Positions 50,680-61,961 are shown, counted from the stretch's first letter. The stretch is DNA of 64,000 nt from Pseudomonadota bacterium (GCA_023426365.1 JAFAAW010000040.1:1-64000), one strand, 5' to 3'. Notes: a model not told the origin generated them from the letters alone. A program made the numbers and translations.

Positions 50680-52176
50680 TCAGCCCAAGTACCGGTCTTT
50701 CAGGTGGGCCTTGAACACGCCCGCGTCCAGCGCCCGCCCGGTGGCGCGCACCAGCAGCTCGCCTGTGGACAGCGAACTGCCCAGCCCGTGGACGTTGGCG
50801 CGCAGCCATGTGCGCAAGGGGCCGAAATCGCCCGCGCCGATGGCCGGCAGGATGCTGTGATCGGCCCGGCGGGCGGCGTCGAACAACTGGGCGGCGGTCA
50901 TGGCGCCCAGCGTGTAGGTGGGGAAATAGCCCCACGCCCCGCCATACCAGTGGATGTCCTGAAGACAGCCCAGGCGGTCGTCGGGCGGCGTGATCCCCAG
51001 CAGGCGGGCATAGCCTTCGTTCCAGGCGGCGGGCAGGTCGTCGACCTCCATGCCCCCTTCCACCAGCGCCTTTTCCAGGCGATAGCGGATGATGACGTGG
51101 GCGGGATAGGTGACCTCGTCGGCATCGACGCGGATGAAGCCGCGCTCGACCCGGATGCCCAGGCGGTACAGGTTCTCGGCGTCCCAGTCGGGGCCGCTGC
51201 CGCCGAACGCCTGGGCCAGACGCGGCGCCGCCCACCCAGTGAACTCGCGCGAGCGGCAGGCCTGCATCTCCATCAGCAGGCTTTGGCTTTCATGCATCTG
51301 CATGCCGCGGGCGCGGCCCACCGGCTGATGGCGCCAGCGCCCGCCGGGCAGGCCGAATTCGTACAAGGCGTGGCCGGTTTCATGGATCACCCCCATCAGC
51401 GCCGAGGTGAAATCGGCCTCGTCATAGCGGGTGGTGATGCGGGTGTCGTCGGGATAGCCGCCGCAGAAGGGGTGGAAACTGGTGTCGATGCGGCCATGGG
51501 CGAAGTCGAAGCCCAGCGCGGTCATGAACTGGATGCCGAGCGATCGCTGCACGTCGGTGGGAAACGGGCCGGCCGGCAGGCGGGGCGCGGGCCGCGCGGC
51601 TTGGGCATCCAGCGCGCGGCCGATGAAATCGGGCAGGAAGCCTTCGAGATCGGCGAACACCGCGTCGATGTCGGCCGAACGGCCGTCGGGTTCGTACTGG
51701 TCCAGCAGCGCGTCGTAGAGCGAGACGCCCAGCGCCTCGGCCTTGGCCTGGGCGGCCTGGCGCACCAGCCCCAGCAGGGTCTTGAGGCTGGGGGCGACCA
51801 GGGCGAAATCCGCCGCCGGACGCGCCTGGCGCCACAGCATCTCGCACGCCGATTCCGCCTTGGCGATGGCTTCGACCAGATCGGCGGGCACCGCCGCCGC
51901 ATGCACCCACTCGCGCCGCATCTCGCGCAGGTTGGCCCGCTCCCACGGGTCGGACACTTCGGCCTCGGCGCGGTCCAGCAATTCGGGGATGTCGGGGGCG
52001 GTGACGGTTTCGTGGGCCAGCGATTTCAGCAGCGCCAACTGGTCGGCGCGCGCCTCGGCGCCGCCTTCGGGCATCATGGTGGACATGTCCCAATGCAACA
52101 CCGACAAGGTGTCGCCCAAAATGCCGGCCTTGCGGAAAATCGCTTCCAACCGCCCGTAGGCACCCTGTTCAACCAT
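50680..52176 (-). CDS. M32 family metallocarboxypeptidase
   Basis: 498 residues, the Taq/Pfu carboxypeptidase family. Zinc motif H265-E-T-G-H269 in GVIHETGHALYEFGLP; downstream GRARGMQMHESQSLLMEMQ carries the third ligand; N-terminus SVLHWDMSTMMPEGG and DIHWYGGAWGYFPTYTLG are typical. Removes C-terminal residues from peptides in the cytosol. Divergent from elbB. Confidence 0.95.
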   Translation of the reverse strand: MVEQGAYGRLEAIFRKAGILGDTLSVLHWDMSTMMPEGGAEARADQLALLKSLAHETVTAPDIPELLDRAEAEVSDPWERANLREMRREWVHAAAVPADLVEAIAKAESACEMLWRQARPAADFALVAPSLKTLLGLVRQAAQAKAEALGVSLYDALLDQYEPDGRSADIDAVFADLEGFLPDFIGRALDAQAARPAPRLPAGPFPTDVQRSLGIQFMTALGFDFAHGRIDTSFHPFCGGYPDDTRITTRYDEADFTSALMGVIHETGHALYEFGLPGGRWRHQPVGRARGMQMHESQSLLMEMQACRSREFTGWAAPRLAQAFGGSGPDWDAENLYRLGIRVERGFIRVDADEVTYPAHVIIRYRLEKALVEGGMEVDDLPAAWNEGYARLLGITPPDDRLGCLQDIHWYGGAWGYFPTYTLGAMTAAQLFDAARRADHSILPAIGAGDFGPLRTWLRANVHGLGSSLSTGELLVRATGRALDAGVFKAHLKDRYLG

Positions 52177-52303
52177 GCCGTCGAAACCCCATATGGCGTC
52201 GCATCGTGATAACCGGCCTCACGATAGACCAGCCGCCCGGGTGGTGGGCAACGCTTTTCCGGGCTATGCTGGCGCGCATTCCAACCAAAGGAAGACCAAC
52301 GCC

Positions 52304-52957
52304 ATGACCAAACCCCGTTTCGCCGTGGTGCTGTCCGGCTGCGGCGTCTATGACGGCGCCGAGATCCACGAGGCCGTGCTGACCCTGCTGGCCATCGACC
52401 GTGCCGGCGGCACCTATCAGTGCTTTGCTCCCGACGTGGCCCAGATGCACGTGGTCAACCACCTGACCGGCCAGGAATCGGGCGAAAGCCGCAACGTGCT
52501 GGTGGAGGCCGCCCGCATCGCCCGCGGCGCCATCAAGCCGCTGGCGGATTTCGACGCCGGCACCTTCGACGCCATCGTGTTTCCCGGCGGCTTCGGGGCC
52601 GCCAAGAACCTGTGTACCTTCGCCGTCGCCGGTCCCGACTGCACCGTCAACGCGGACGTGGAGCGCGCCATCAAGGCCATGCGCGCGGCGGCCAAGCCCA
52701 TCGGCGCCCTGTGCATCGCCCCGGCCATCCTGGCCCGCGTGCTGGGCGAGGTGGAGGTGACCATCGGGTCCGATGCCGGCACCGCCGCCGCGCTGGAGAA
52801 GATGGGCGCCCATCACGTCAATCGCAGCCATGGCGAGATCGCGGTGGACGAGGCGCGCAAGGTGGTGACCACGCCGTGCTACATGCTCGACGCCTCGATC
52901 GGGCAAATCGCCGACGGCGCCCAGGCGGTGGTGACCAAGCTGATCGCCATGATGTGA
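52304..52957 (+). CDS. elbB: ElbB-type DJ-1/PfpI glyoxalase
   Basis: 217 residues. RFAVVLSGCGVYDGAEIHEAV at the start, FPGGFGAAKNLCTFA, and the nucleophile Cys in GALCIAPAIL, as in ElbB (isoprenoid-biosynthesis-linked glyoxalase-like protein, DJ-1/PfpI superfamily). ElbB homologues have weak glyoxalase activity; the physiological role is not settled. AAAGGAAG lies upstream. Monocistronic. Confidence 0.94.
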   Translation: MTKPRFAVVLSGCGVYDGAEIHEAVLTLLAIDRAGGTYQCFAPDVAQMHVVNHLTGQESGESRNVLVEAARIARGAIKPLADFDAGTFDAIVFPGGFGAAKNLCTFAVAGPDCTVNADVERAIKAMRAAAKPIGALCIAPAILARVLGEVEVTIGSDAGTAAALEKMGAHHVNRSHGEIAVDEARKVVTTPCYMLDASIGQIADGAQAVVTKLIAMM

Positions 52958-53075
52958 ACGGCCGGGCCGGCGCCGCGCCGCCCGGGCGCCGCCGGCCCTC
53001 CGCATGCGTGTTTGCGCATGAGACGCGCCGTGCCCACATGCGAGGACCACCCCTTACGCAAAGGAGGGTCCCCCC

Positions 53076-53285
53076 ATGGGCGACAAGGACACCGCGGGCG
53101 GCAAGGACAAGGCCACAAGCGGAACCGACCCGCGCCAGCCCGGCCGCAAGGTGCCGCTGTACCAAAGCAACCCCGAGGACGAGGACGGCGTGGATCTGGC
53201 CGGCGAGGATTCCTTCCCCGCCAGCGACCCGCCGTCGCACACCCCGATCAGTCATCCGGGCAAACCCTGCCCGGACAAGAACTGA
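53076..53285 (+). CDS. Small hydrophilic protein, function unknown
   Basis: 69 residues, highly charged and without hydrophobic segments, hence probably disordered. It ends with EDSFPASDPPSHTPISHPGK, a proline-rich tail whose SFPASDPPS element I associate with small uncharacterised alphaproteobacterial proteins. One Cys near the end. A strong AAAGGAGGG lies just before the ATG, which supports a real gene. No neighbour suggests a role. Confidence 0.75.
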   Translation: MGDKDTAGGKDKATSGTDPRQPGRKVPLYQSNPEDEDGVDLAGEDSFPASDPPSHTPISHPGKPCPDKN

Positions 53286-53300
53286 CGATCTTCGCCCCCC

Positions 53301-53735
53301 TCAGGGCGCCGGACTGGTCAGCCGGGTGCGCTTTTCCTCGAGCTTGCGGGCGAAACGGTCCCACATGACCACCGCGCGTTCGTGACGGCCCTGGCCGATC
53401 ACATCCAGTTCGTCGCGCGCCACCACGTGCCAGCCCAGGCGTCGCCCCTCGGCCAGATCGCAGGTGACGGTCACCGTCACCACCTGTCCCGGCAGGGTGG
53501 GCGCGCTGTGGCTGACGTCGATGGCGACGCCCAGCGAGCCTTCGCCCTCCTCCAGGTGGGGGCGCAGGTGTTCGACGCAGGCCCATTCCATCAGCCCCAC
53601 CATGAAGCCGGTGGCGAACACCGCCGGCATGGACGTGAAGATGTCCGATTCCGGATAGAGCGCCGGCACGATCTTGTTGTCGCCGACACGGAAGCTGAAG
53701 TGGTGGACGTCGCCGACCTGGGGGCTGCTTTTCAT
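53301..53735 (-). CDS. FlK-like thioesterase family protein
   Basis: 144 residues of the hot-dog fold. The FlK-type catalytic triad can be placed: Thr in FATGFMVGL, Glu eight residues later (MEWACVEHL) and His in DVSHSAPTLPG. In FlK these hydrolyse fluoroacetyl-CoA; here the acyl-CoA substrate is unknown and most relatives are not fluoroacetate enzymes. Divergent from a PAS-LuxR regulator, separated by 88 bases. Confidence 0.85.
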   Translation of the reverse strand: MKSSPQVGDVHHFSFRVGDNKIVPALYPESDIFTSMPAVFATGFMVGLMEWACVEHLRPHLEEGEGSLGVAIDVSHSAPTLPGQVVTVTVTCDLAEGRRLGWHVVARDELDVIGQGRHERAVVMWDRFARKLEEKRTRLTSPAP

Positions 53736-53823
53736 GGCACCGCCGTCTTTTCGTAAGGAATGGGCCCGGCTATCCTAGCAGCGCCACCCGTCCCCGAAAG
53801 CCCGGAAAGTCCCAGGCCCCGCC

Positions 53824-54381
53824 ATGAACCACCTGCAGGAAACCCTGGACGCCCTGGATGACGGCGTCATCCGCTTCGACGCCGACCTGCGGCTGGTGGC
53901 GTGGAACCGGGCGCTGGTCGACATCATGGGCTTTCCGCCCGAGTTGATGCGGCCGGGCACGCCCTTTCTGGCGTTCGTCGAGTTCAACATCGCGCGCGGC
54001 GAGCACGGCAGCGGCGAACGCCGCCTGATCGTCAGCCAGCGGCTGGCCAGCCTGACCGATTCCTATTCGCGCCGCCGGCCCGACGGCACCATGATCCGGG
54101 TGCGCAGCAAGGAAATGCCCGATGGCGGCATCCTCAAGGTGTTCAGCCGGGTCGAGGGCAGCGCCCCCCAGGACGCCCCCGCCCCCGAACTGTCGGCGCG
54201 CGAGCGCGAGGTGCTGCTGTGGGCGGCCCAGGGCAAGACGGCGTGGGAAACCTCGGCCATCCTGGGCATCTCGCCCAAGACGGTCGAGTTCCACCTGGGC
54301 AATTGCGGCAAGAAGCTGGGCACCGCCACCAAGGCGCAGACCATCCTGGCGGCGGCGCGCAAGGGGCTGCTGCCGCTGTGA
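53824..54381 (+). CDS. PAS-LuxR transcriptional regulator
   Basis: 185 residues. N-terminal PAS domain (~5-115; LDDGVIRFDADLRLVAWNRAL, YSRRRPDGTMIRVRSKEMPDGG) and a C-terminal LuxR helix-turn-helix (LSAREREVLLWAAQGKTAWE, ILGISPKTVEFHLGN). There is no receiver or autoinducer-binding domain, so it is a PAS-sensing solo regulator. The ligand or cofactor is not evident. Convergent with the cupredoxin gene, 24 bases away. Confidence 0.92.
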   Translation: MNHLQETLDALDDGVIRFDADLRLVAWNRALVDIMGFPPELMRPGTPFLAFVEFNIARGEHGSGERRLIVSQRLASLTDSYSRRRPDGTMIRVRSKEMPDGGILKVFSRVEGSAPQDAPAPELSAREREVLLWAAQGKTAWETSAILGISPKTVEFHLGNCGKKLGTATKAQTILAAARKGLLPL

Positions 54382-54405
54382 GCGCCGCCCCCGCCCCGGC
54401 CGCGG

Positions 54406-54876
54406 TCAGTTCACCACGTTGATGATGCCCTTCATGCCCAGCAGCGCATGGCCGGTCACCGTGCATTCGAAGGTATAGGCGCCGTAGCGGGCGGGCACGA
54501 ACCACAATTCCTTGGTTTCGCCGGCGGGCACCACGACCTTTTCCACCCACGGCGTGGTGGCGGTGATGTCCTGGCCCACCAACTGGCGCACGGCGATGGT
54601 GGGGAAGAACTGTTCCGACACGAAGGTGTGGTCGCTTTTCGACGGGTTGCGCAGGATCAGCCGGGTCGGCCGATCGCGCCGGAACGTCAGTTCGTTGGGC
54701 ACGAAGGCATGGTTGACCAGTTGCACCTCGACGGTGTCGGGCGCGCTCCAATCCGCCTGGGACGACAATTCGGCGGCGTTGGGCAGATAGCCCGCGGGCT
54801 GGTAGCGGCTGATCTGGTCCTCGCCGGCACAGGCGGCCAGCACGGTCAGCAGCAGCGCGGCGAACAGGCGTTTCAT
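54406..54876 (-). CDS. Cupredoxin-like lipoprotein
   Basis: 156 residues. Lipobox LAAC with C16 as the lipidation site; the next residue is Ala, so outer-membrane sorting is possible. The mature domain is a plastocyanin-like beta-barrel with a complete type 1 copper set: H83 (SDHTFVSE), C138, H143 and M148 (ECTVTGHALLGM, spacing C-x4-H-x4-M). Likely an electron carrier or copper-binding protein on the periplasmic side. GGAGG precedes the ATG, which overlaps the cupin stop by 4 bases. Confidence 0.88.
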   Translation of the reverse strand: MKRLFAALLLTVLAACAGEDQISRYQPAGYLPNAAELSSQADWSAPDTVEVQLVNHAFVPNELTFRRDRPTRLILRNPSKSDHTFVSEQFFPTIAVRQLVGQDITATTPWVEKVVVPAGETKELWFVPARYGAYTFECTVTGHALLGMKGIINVVN

Positions 54877-55304
54877 GGCATATCCTCCGTTGGCGCCCAG
54901 CCGGGCGGCGCCATCTCGAACCCCTCGAACTGGAAGGCCGGCGCGACGATGCAGCCCACCAGGCTCCACTCGCCCAGGGGCGCGGCCGACTGCCAGGCAT
55001 GGGCCGGCACCACCGCCTGCGGGCATTGCCCGGCCAGCACGTCGCCGCCCAGCACCAGGGTGCGGGTCACGCCGCCGTGGTGGATGGACAGGGCCAGCGG
55101 CTCGCCGGCATGCCAGTTCCACACTTCGGCCGCGTCCACCCGGTGCCAGTGCGAGCGTTCGCCGCGCGCCAGCAGATAATAGATGGCGGTGCAGGCACCG
55201 CGCCCGCCATCCCCGTCCCCCTGGCGATAGGTTTCGGCGTAATGGCCACCTTCCGGATGGGGCCGCAGCCCCAGCCGGTCGATGATCTCGGCCGCCTTGC
55301 TCAT
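54873..55304 (-). CDS. DUF985 cupin-family protein
   Basis: 143 residues of the cupin_5 (DUF985) family: LRPHPEGGHYAETYR at the start, TAIYYLLARGERSHWHRVDAAEVWNWHAGEPL as the cupin core with His residues, then AWQSAAPLGEWSLVGCIVAPAFQF. Metal-binding histidines are likely, but the reaction is unknown. It is the middle gene of a three-gene minus-strand unit, overlapping both neighbours by 4 bases (ATGA). Confidence 0.9.
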   Translation of the reverse strand: MSKAAEIIDRLGLRPHPEGGHYAETYRQGDGDGGRGACTAIYYLLARGERSHWHRVDAAEVWNWHAGEPLALSIHHGGVTRTLVLGGDVLAGQCPQAVVPAHAWQSAAPLGEWSLVGCIVAPAFQFEGFEMAPPGWAPTEDMP

Positions 55305-55897
55305 TCCACCGGCTCGGTTTCGCGGACCGAGCGGCGGTTGTGGGTGGTGGTGTACCAATGGGCCAGATGCGGGCGGCCCTGGCGCCAGTCGCACACCTTG
55401 CGCAGGTCCAGATAGGACAGCGCGGCCACCACGCTGATCGGACCGATCAGGAACACGCCACCCCAATGGCCCACATCCTTTTCCAGCGCGTCCAGGGCAC
55501 GGCTGATGGCCGCCTGCTGGCGCTCGATCCAGCCGTTCCAGCGCTTTTCCTCGGGACGGATGGCGGTTTCCACGCGAATTTGCACGGCGGCGTCCAGGAT
55601 GCCGTCGGCCAGGGCCTGTACGCGAAGCTGGCGGAACCGCTCGTGCGGCTCGTGCGGGAACAGCTTGTGGCCGGCATGCAGGCTGTCCAGGTATTCGCAG
55701 ATGACCGGCGAATCGAACAAGGTGTCGCCATTGTCCAGCACCAGGGTGGGCACCTTGGACAGCGGATTGTCGCCGACCAGATCGGTGTCCGGCGCCCAGG
55801 CGTTGGTCGGCACCAGCTCCAGCTCGACCCCGCATTCGATGGCGGTCATGCGGACCTTGCGAACGAAGGGCGAGGTGGCGGAAGAACGCAGCTTCAT
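55301..55897 (-). CDS. Glutathione S-transferase family protein
   Basis: 198 residues. N-terminal thioredoxin fold MKLRSSATSPFVRKVRMTAIE with the motif SSATSPFVRKV at the active-site position, then NPLSKVPTLVLDNGDTLFDSPVICEYL, the cis-Pro and glutathione-binding DSP region. C-terminal helical domain with QLRVQALADGILDAAVQIR. First gene of the GST-cupin-cupredoxin unit. GGAG lies before the ATG. Substrate unknown. Confidence 0.92.
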   Translation of the reverse strand: MKLRSSATSPFVRKVRMTAIECGVELELVPTNAWAPDTDLVGDNPLSKVPTLVLDNGDTLFDSPVICEYLDSLHAGHKLFPHEPHERFRQLRVQALADGILDAAVQIRVETAIRPEEKRWNGWIERQQAAISRALDALEKDVGHWGGVFLIGPISVVAALSYLDLRKVCDWRQGRPHLAHWYTTTHNRRSVRETEPVE

Positions 55898-56017
55898 CAA
55901 TATCTCCGTCTGCTTCGATCGACCCCCCACAGGCCCTGGGGGGTCGAGGCAATGGCAACCACGGAGAATTGTAGCGGCGGTTTGGGCATCTGTCGCTATG
56001 CAACAAACCGCCGCCGC

Positions 56018-56461
56018 TCAGCGCGCCCCCGCCTTGGTCCGCACCGGCGCCATCGGCGCCGGCAGGCTGGCCAGATAGGCGGCCACCGCCTCGGCGTCGT
56101 CCTGGGTCATGCGCACCATGGGCATGGGCGGACGCGCGAAGCTGCCGTCCGGGCGCTCGCCGGTCTTGAGGAAGCGCACCATCTGGACGCGGGTCCAGCC
56201 GCGCGCCTGGGGGCCGGCGATGCCGGGGGCCTCCTCGGCCCAGTCGGGCACCATGGCGGTGGGGCGGAACTCCAGCACCATCCCGGCCAGCGGCTTGGCC
56301 AGATCGGGCTGCCCCATGGCGCCGCGCGGGGTGTGGCAATCGCCGCACATGGCGACGTTCTCCACCAGATAGCGTCCGCGCACGATCTGGCGATCGGACG
56401 CCTGCGCCGCCGCCGCCATCATGGCCGCCGCCACCACCGTGCCCAAGGTGCGTTCCCACAT
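56018..56461 (-). CDS. Exported monoheme c-type cytochrome
   Basis: 147 residues. Signal peptide (LGTVVAAAMMAAAAQAS) and one heme site C39-G-D-C42-H43. Downstream Met residues in PPMPMVRMTQDDAEAVAAYLASL offer the sixth ligand, and the final helix fits a class I cytochrome c. Likely a periplasmic electron carrier or part of an oxidase/dehydrogenase. GGGAGG lies 6 bases before the ATG at 56461, so the upstream ATG at 56467 was rejected. Divergent from the aldolase. Confidence 0.9.
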   Translation of the reverse strand: MWERTLGTVVAAAMMAAAAQASDRQIVRGRYLVENVAMCGDCHTPRGAMGQPDLAKPLAGMVLEFRPTAMVPDWAEEAPGIAGPQARGWTRVQMVRFLKTGERPDGSFARPPMPMVRMTQDDAEAVAAYLASLPAPMAPVRTKAGAR

Positions 56462-56607
56462 GACCATCCTCCCGCGACTGTCGTCAGCCACAGATGGCCC
56501 TGTGCCGCCCCGCGCTTCGAGGCTGGCGTAACGACTAGGAGAACTGGCGCGGGCAGCGCGTTTTGCCTATACCAGGGCGTCCTTCACCACAGCGACCGTT
56601 GACCGCC

Positions 56608-57261
56608 ATGCCCGCCGCCGCCGCCAACACCAAAGCCGTCATCGATGCCGTCCGCCTGCTGGCGGACAGGGGCCTGAACCAGGGGGCGTCGGGCAACGTG
56701 TCGGTGCGAGACGGCGACGGCTTCGTCATCACCCCGTCGGGGGTGGCGGCCGACCGCCTCGAGCCAGCGCAACTGGTGCGCATGGACATGGCGGGCGCCT
56801 GGTCGGGCGCGTGGAAGCCGTCCAGCGAATGGCGCTTCCACCGCGACATCTATGCCGCCCGCCCGGATGCCGGCGCGGTGGTGCATTGCCATTCGCCGGC
56901 CGCCACCGCGCTGGCGGTGCTGGGCCGGCCGTTGCCGGCCTTTCATTACATGATCGCCATTGCCGGCGGCGCCGACGTGCGCTGCGCGCCCTATGCCACC
57001 TTCGGCACCCAGGCGCTGTCGGACGGCGCGGTGGCGGCGTTGGACGGCCGGCGCGCCTGCCTGCTGGCCCATCACGGCATGATCGCGCTCGGCCGCGACC
57101 TGGGCCAGGCGCTGGACGTGGCCGTCGAGGTGGAGTTCCTGGCCGATCTTTACCTGCGGCTGCTGCCGCTGGGCGAGCCGCCGGTCCTGCCGGACGAGGA
57201 GATGGGGGTGGTGCTGGAGAAGTTCAAAAGCTACGGCGCCAACGCCCAACAGCGGGACTGA
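56608..57261 (+). CDS. FucA-like class II aldolase
   Basis: 217 residues, strongly like L-fuculose-1-phosphate aldolase: LNQGASGNVSVRDGDGFVITPSG, E74 in KPSSEWRFH, zinc ligands H93 and H95 (VVHCHSPAA), H155 in LLAHHGMI, and the C-terminal VVLEKFKSYG. Class II aldolases of this family cleave sugar phosphates to dihydroxyacetone phosphate and an aldehyde. In Rhodospirillum rubrum a related Ald2 acts on methylthioribulose-1-phosphate; with mtnA and mtnP in this window that role is possible. No fucose genes are nearby. The ATG at 56608 is preferred to an upstream start. Confidence 0.88.
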   Translation: MPAAAANTKAVIDAVRLLADRGLNQGASGNVSVRDGDGFVITPSGVAADRLEPAQLVRMDMAGAWSGAWKPSSEWRFHRDIYAARPDAGAVVHCHSPAATALAVLGRPLPAFHYMIAIAGGADVRCAPYATFGTQALSDGAVAALDGRRACLLAHHGMIALGRDLGQALDVAVEVEFLADLYLRLLPLGEPPVLPDEEMGVVLEKFKSYGANAQQRD

Positions 57262-57274
57262 GCGCGCCCGCCCC

Positions 57275-59431
<2,157 letters not shown>

Positions 59432-59504
59432 GCGTACAGCTTACAGTGAAGTACGCACAAAATGAAGCGATGGATCGGCGGAGACGATATACCGCCATTG
59501 ACCA

Positions 59505-61184
59505 TTAAGCGCTGCGCACGTCGTCCAGGAATACTTTGACTGCGTCGTCCAGCACACCGGACAGGTCGCGCATGTGGTCGGCGGCGCCATAGACGCCATG
59601 GGCCAAGCGGCCGGTTTCGGCCGCCGCCGCCGCCACCTCGGCGATGTTGGCGGCCACCAGGGCGGTTCCCTGCGATGCCTGGTCGATGTTGCGGGCGATC
59701 TCGGCGGTGGCCGCGCCCTGCTCCTCGACCGCGCCGGCGATGGCGGTGCTCAACTCGTCGATGCGCGCGATCGTGCGGGAGATGCCCAGGATGGCGGTGA
59801 CCGCGCCCTCGGCCTCGGTCTGGACGGCGCCGATCTGCTGGGCGATCTCGTCGGTGGCGCGCGCGGTCTGGGTGGCCAGGCTTTTCACCTCGCCCGCCAC
59901 CACGGCGAAGCCCTTGCCGGCCTCGCCGGCGCGCGCCGCCTCGATGGTGGCGTTCAGGGCCAGAAGGTTGGTCTGCTGGGCGATGTCGTTGATCAGCGTC
60001 ACCACCTCGCCGATGCGGTTGGCCGCCTGGGCCAGGCCGGAGACGCGGGCGTTGGTCTGCTCGGCCTCGCGCGTGGCGGCCTGGGCGATGGCGGTGGCGG
60101 CCTGCACCTGCTTCGAGATTTCCTGGATCGACGCCGACAATTCCAGGCTGGCCGAAGACACGGTCTGGACGTTGCCGGTGGCCTGTTCGGTGGCCGCCGA
60201 CACCAGCATGCTGCGTTCCTCGGTCTGGCGGGCATTGCCGGTCAGGGTCTGGGCCGAGCCGTGCAACTGGCCGACCGCCGACGATATCTGCGCCAGCAGG
60301 TCGGCGACGACGCCGTCGAAGCGCTGGGTCGCGGCGGCGACCCGGGCCTGCCGCGCCTCGCGCGCGGCCACCTCCCGCCTTTCGCGTTCCTGGGCCTCGC
60401 GCGCGGTGATGATGCCGCGCCGCCAATTGTCGATGGCCGCCGCCAGGGGCGCGATCTCGTTGCGGTCCTGGGCGCCGTCCACTTGGACGTCCACGTCGCC
60501 GGCGGCCAGCGACTGCACCACGCCGTTCAGCGCGGCGACCGGCCGGGTGATCGACGCCTGCACCAGCCAGCCGGCCAGGCTGGCCGCCACGGCGGCGATC
60601 GCCACCACCGCGATGGTGCCCCATTTGCGCGCCGCATAGGCTTCCGAATAGATGTCGTATTCATGCCTGGCGACGTTCAACTGCACCTCGATCAGCGCGC
60701 TGATGCCGTCGGACACCGGATCGATCACCGGGTAAAGCTGGGTTGCGGTGAAGGCGCGCAGGCCCGCGATGTCGCCGCCGGCCAGCAACCCGCGCAATGT
60801 CGCCACCTGGGCGTTGGCGCGCACCATGGCCGGCTCCAGTTCGGCGATCAGGCGCTTTTCCTCGGTGGCCAGATGGGTGGCCAGATAGGCGCGCCATTTG
60901 GCCTCGATGGCGGTTTGCGCCTCATCGACGGCCCGCACCGCCTCGGCCGGGGACACGGCGCCGTCGCGCGCCTTGTGCGAGGTATCGACGATGTTGACCG
61001 CGTACATGTCGGCGATCTGCTTGAGATCGCGCAGCGGCACCACCCGGTCCTGATAGACCGAGGACAGGGCGCCGTTGCCGTGGGCCATGCCCTGGATGCC
61101 CATCACGCCAACCGCCAGCAGGACCGCCACCAGTGACGCGAGCAAGGCGAAAAGCCGGATGCTGATCTTGACGTTGCGCAACAT
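59505..61184 (-). CDS. Methyl-accepting chemotaxis protein
   Basis: 559 residues. N-terminal membrane helix (~10-30), a periplasmic four-helix-bundle sensor (~31-188; YQDRVVPLRDLKQIADMYAVNIVDT), second helix (~190-212), HAMP (ITRPVAALNGVVQSLAAGDV) and a signalling domain with the highly conserved hairpin tip INDIAQQTNLLALNATIEAARAGEAG and GFAVVAGEVKSLATQT. No C-terminal CheB/CheR-docking pentapeptide is evident. Ligand unknown. The next kinase gene lies 73 bases downstream. Confidence 0.95.
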   Translation of the reverse strand: MLRNVKISIRLFALLASLVAVLLAVGVMGIQGMAHGNGALSSVYQDRVVPLRDLKQIADMYAVNIVDTSHKARDGAVSPAEAVRAVDEAQTAIEAKWRAYLATHLATEEKRLIAELEPAMVRANAQVATLRGLLAGGDIAGLRAFTATQLYPVIDPVSDGISALIEVQLNVARHEYDIYSEAYAARKWGTIAVVAIAAVAASLAGWLVQASITRPVAALNGVVQSLAAGDVDVQVDGAQDRNEIAPLAAAIDNWRRGIITAREAQERERREVAAREARQARVAAATQRFDGVVADLLAQISSAVGQLHGSAQTLTGNARQTEERSMLVSAATEQATGNVQTVSSASLELSASIQEISKQVQAATAIAQAATREAEQTNARVSGLAQAANRIGEVVTLINDIAQQTNLLALNATIEAARAGEAGKGFAVVAGEVKSLATQTARATDEIAQQIGAVQTEAEGAVTAILGISRTIARIDELSTAIAGAVEEQGAATAEIARNIDQASQGTALVAANIAEVAAAAAETGRLAHGVYGAADHMRDLSGVLDDAVKVFLDDVRSA

Positions 61185-61370
61185 GACGTTCCCCCACGTG
61201 ATCGTTCGGGCGCAGCCCGAGGCACGCCTTTCGACTGAGGGTTCACGATATTGCGCCGGCGACCGCGATCAAATTGCGCAGGAGTGTGAAAGGGATGGCG
61301 CCGCCCTGCGCATCCGTAGGAGTACGCAATACTTTCGTACAGGTCCGACCTAGACCTTCCGCCTTGGATC

Positions 61371-61919
61371 TCAATCCTCCAGCAGGCCGGTGGGGGCGCC
61401 GTCGAAACTGACTAGGTTGCGGTCGCGGTGGTAGCGGGCGATGCCCTCCTCGCCCTTGCGCCCGGCCCATTCCGGCAGCATGGTGCGCTGGCCCACCAAA
61501 TCCATCAGCGGCACGCCGAATCCGCACGAGGTGTTGACGCTGTCCACCTCGACCACCACCACCTGGCGGGCGGCGGGATGGGGCGCAAACAGCGCCAGCA
61601 GGTCCGCCCATTCGCCGTCGCGCGCATGCACCGCCCGCGCCCTGCCGTACAGGCGCAGGATCTTGGGCGCCCCCGCGAAGGCGCAGAACATCAGGGTGAT
61701 GCGGTCGTCCTGGCGCAGGTGGGCGGCGGTTTCGTTGCCCGAGCCGGTCAGGTTGAGAAAGGCGACCCGGTTCGGTCCCAGCACCTTGAAACAGCCGTCC
61801 AGCCCCTTGGGGCTGAGGTTGATGCGGCCGGATTTCGGCGCGGTGGCGACGAAGAACATGGGCTGCGCCGCGATGAAGGCGGCGTGGTCGTCATTGATGG
61901 ATTCATAGAATTTGGCCAT
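61371..61919 (-). CDS. Pyridoxamine 5'-phosphate oxidase family protein
   Basis: 182 residues of the split-barrel flavin/F420 fold: FIAAQPMFFVATAPKSGRINLSPKGLDGCFKV, NRVAFLNLTGSGNETAAHL, DDRITLMFCAFAGAPKILRLYGRARA. FMN binding is expected from the family, but the reaction is unknown and this subgroup is not the PdxH enzyme. GAGAGGAG lies before the ATG. Divergent from a CHMI isomerase. Confidence 0.87.
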   Translation of the reverse strand: MAKFYESINDDHAAFIAAQPMFFVATAPKSGRINLSPKGLDGCFKVLGPNRVAFLNLTGSGNETAAHLRQDDRITLMFCAFAGAPKILRLYGRARAVHARDGEWADLLALFAPHPAARQVVVVEVDSVNTSCGFGVPLMDLVGQRTMLPEWAGRKGEEGIARYHRDRNLVSFDGAPTGLLED

Positions 61920-61961
61920 GGTGGCTCCTCTCGCGTACCGCCCATAGCATAGGGACGCCCC

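Noticed and set aside
59574..61136. 520-codon plus-strand frame antisense to the chemoreceptor
   Set aside because: Glycine/Arg-rich with no motif; mirrors a clear MCP.
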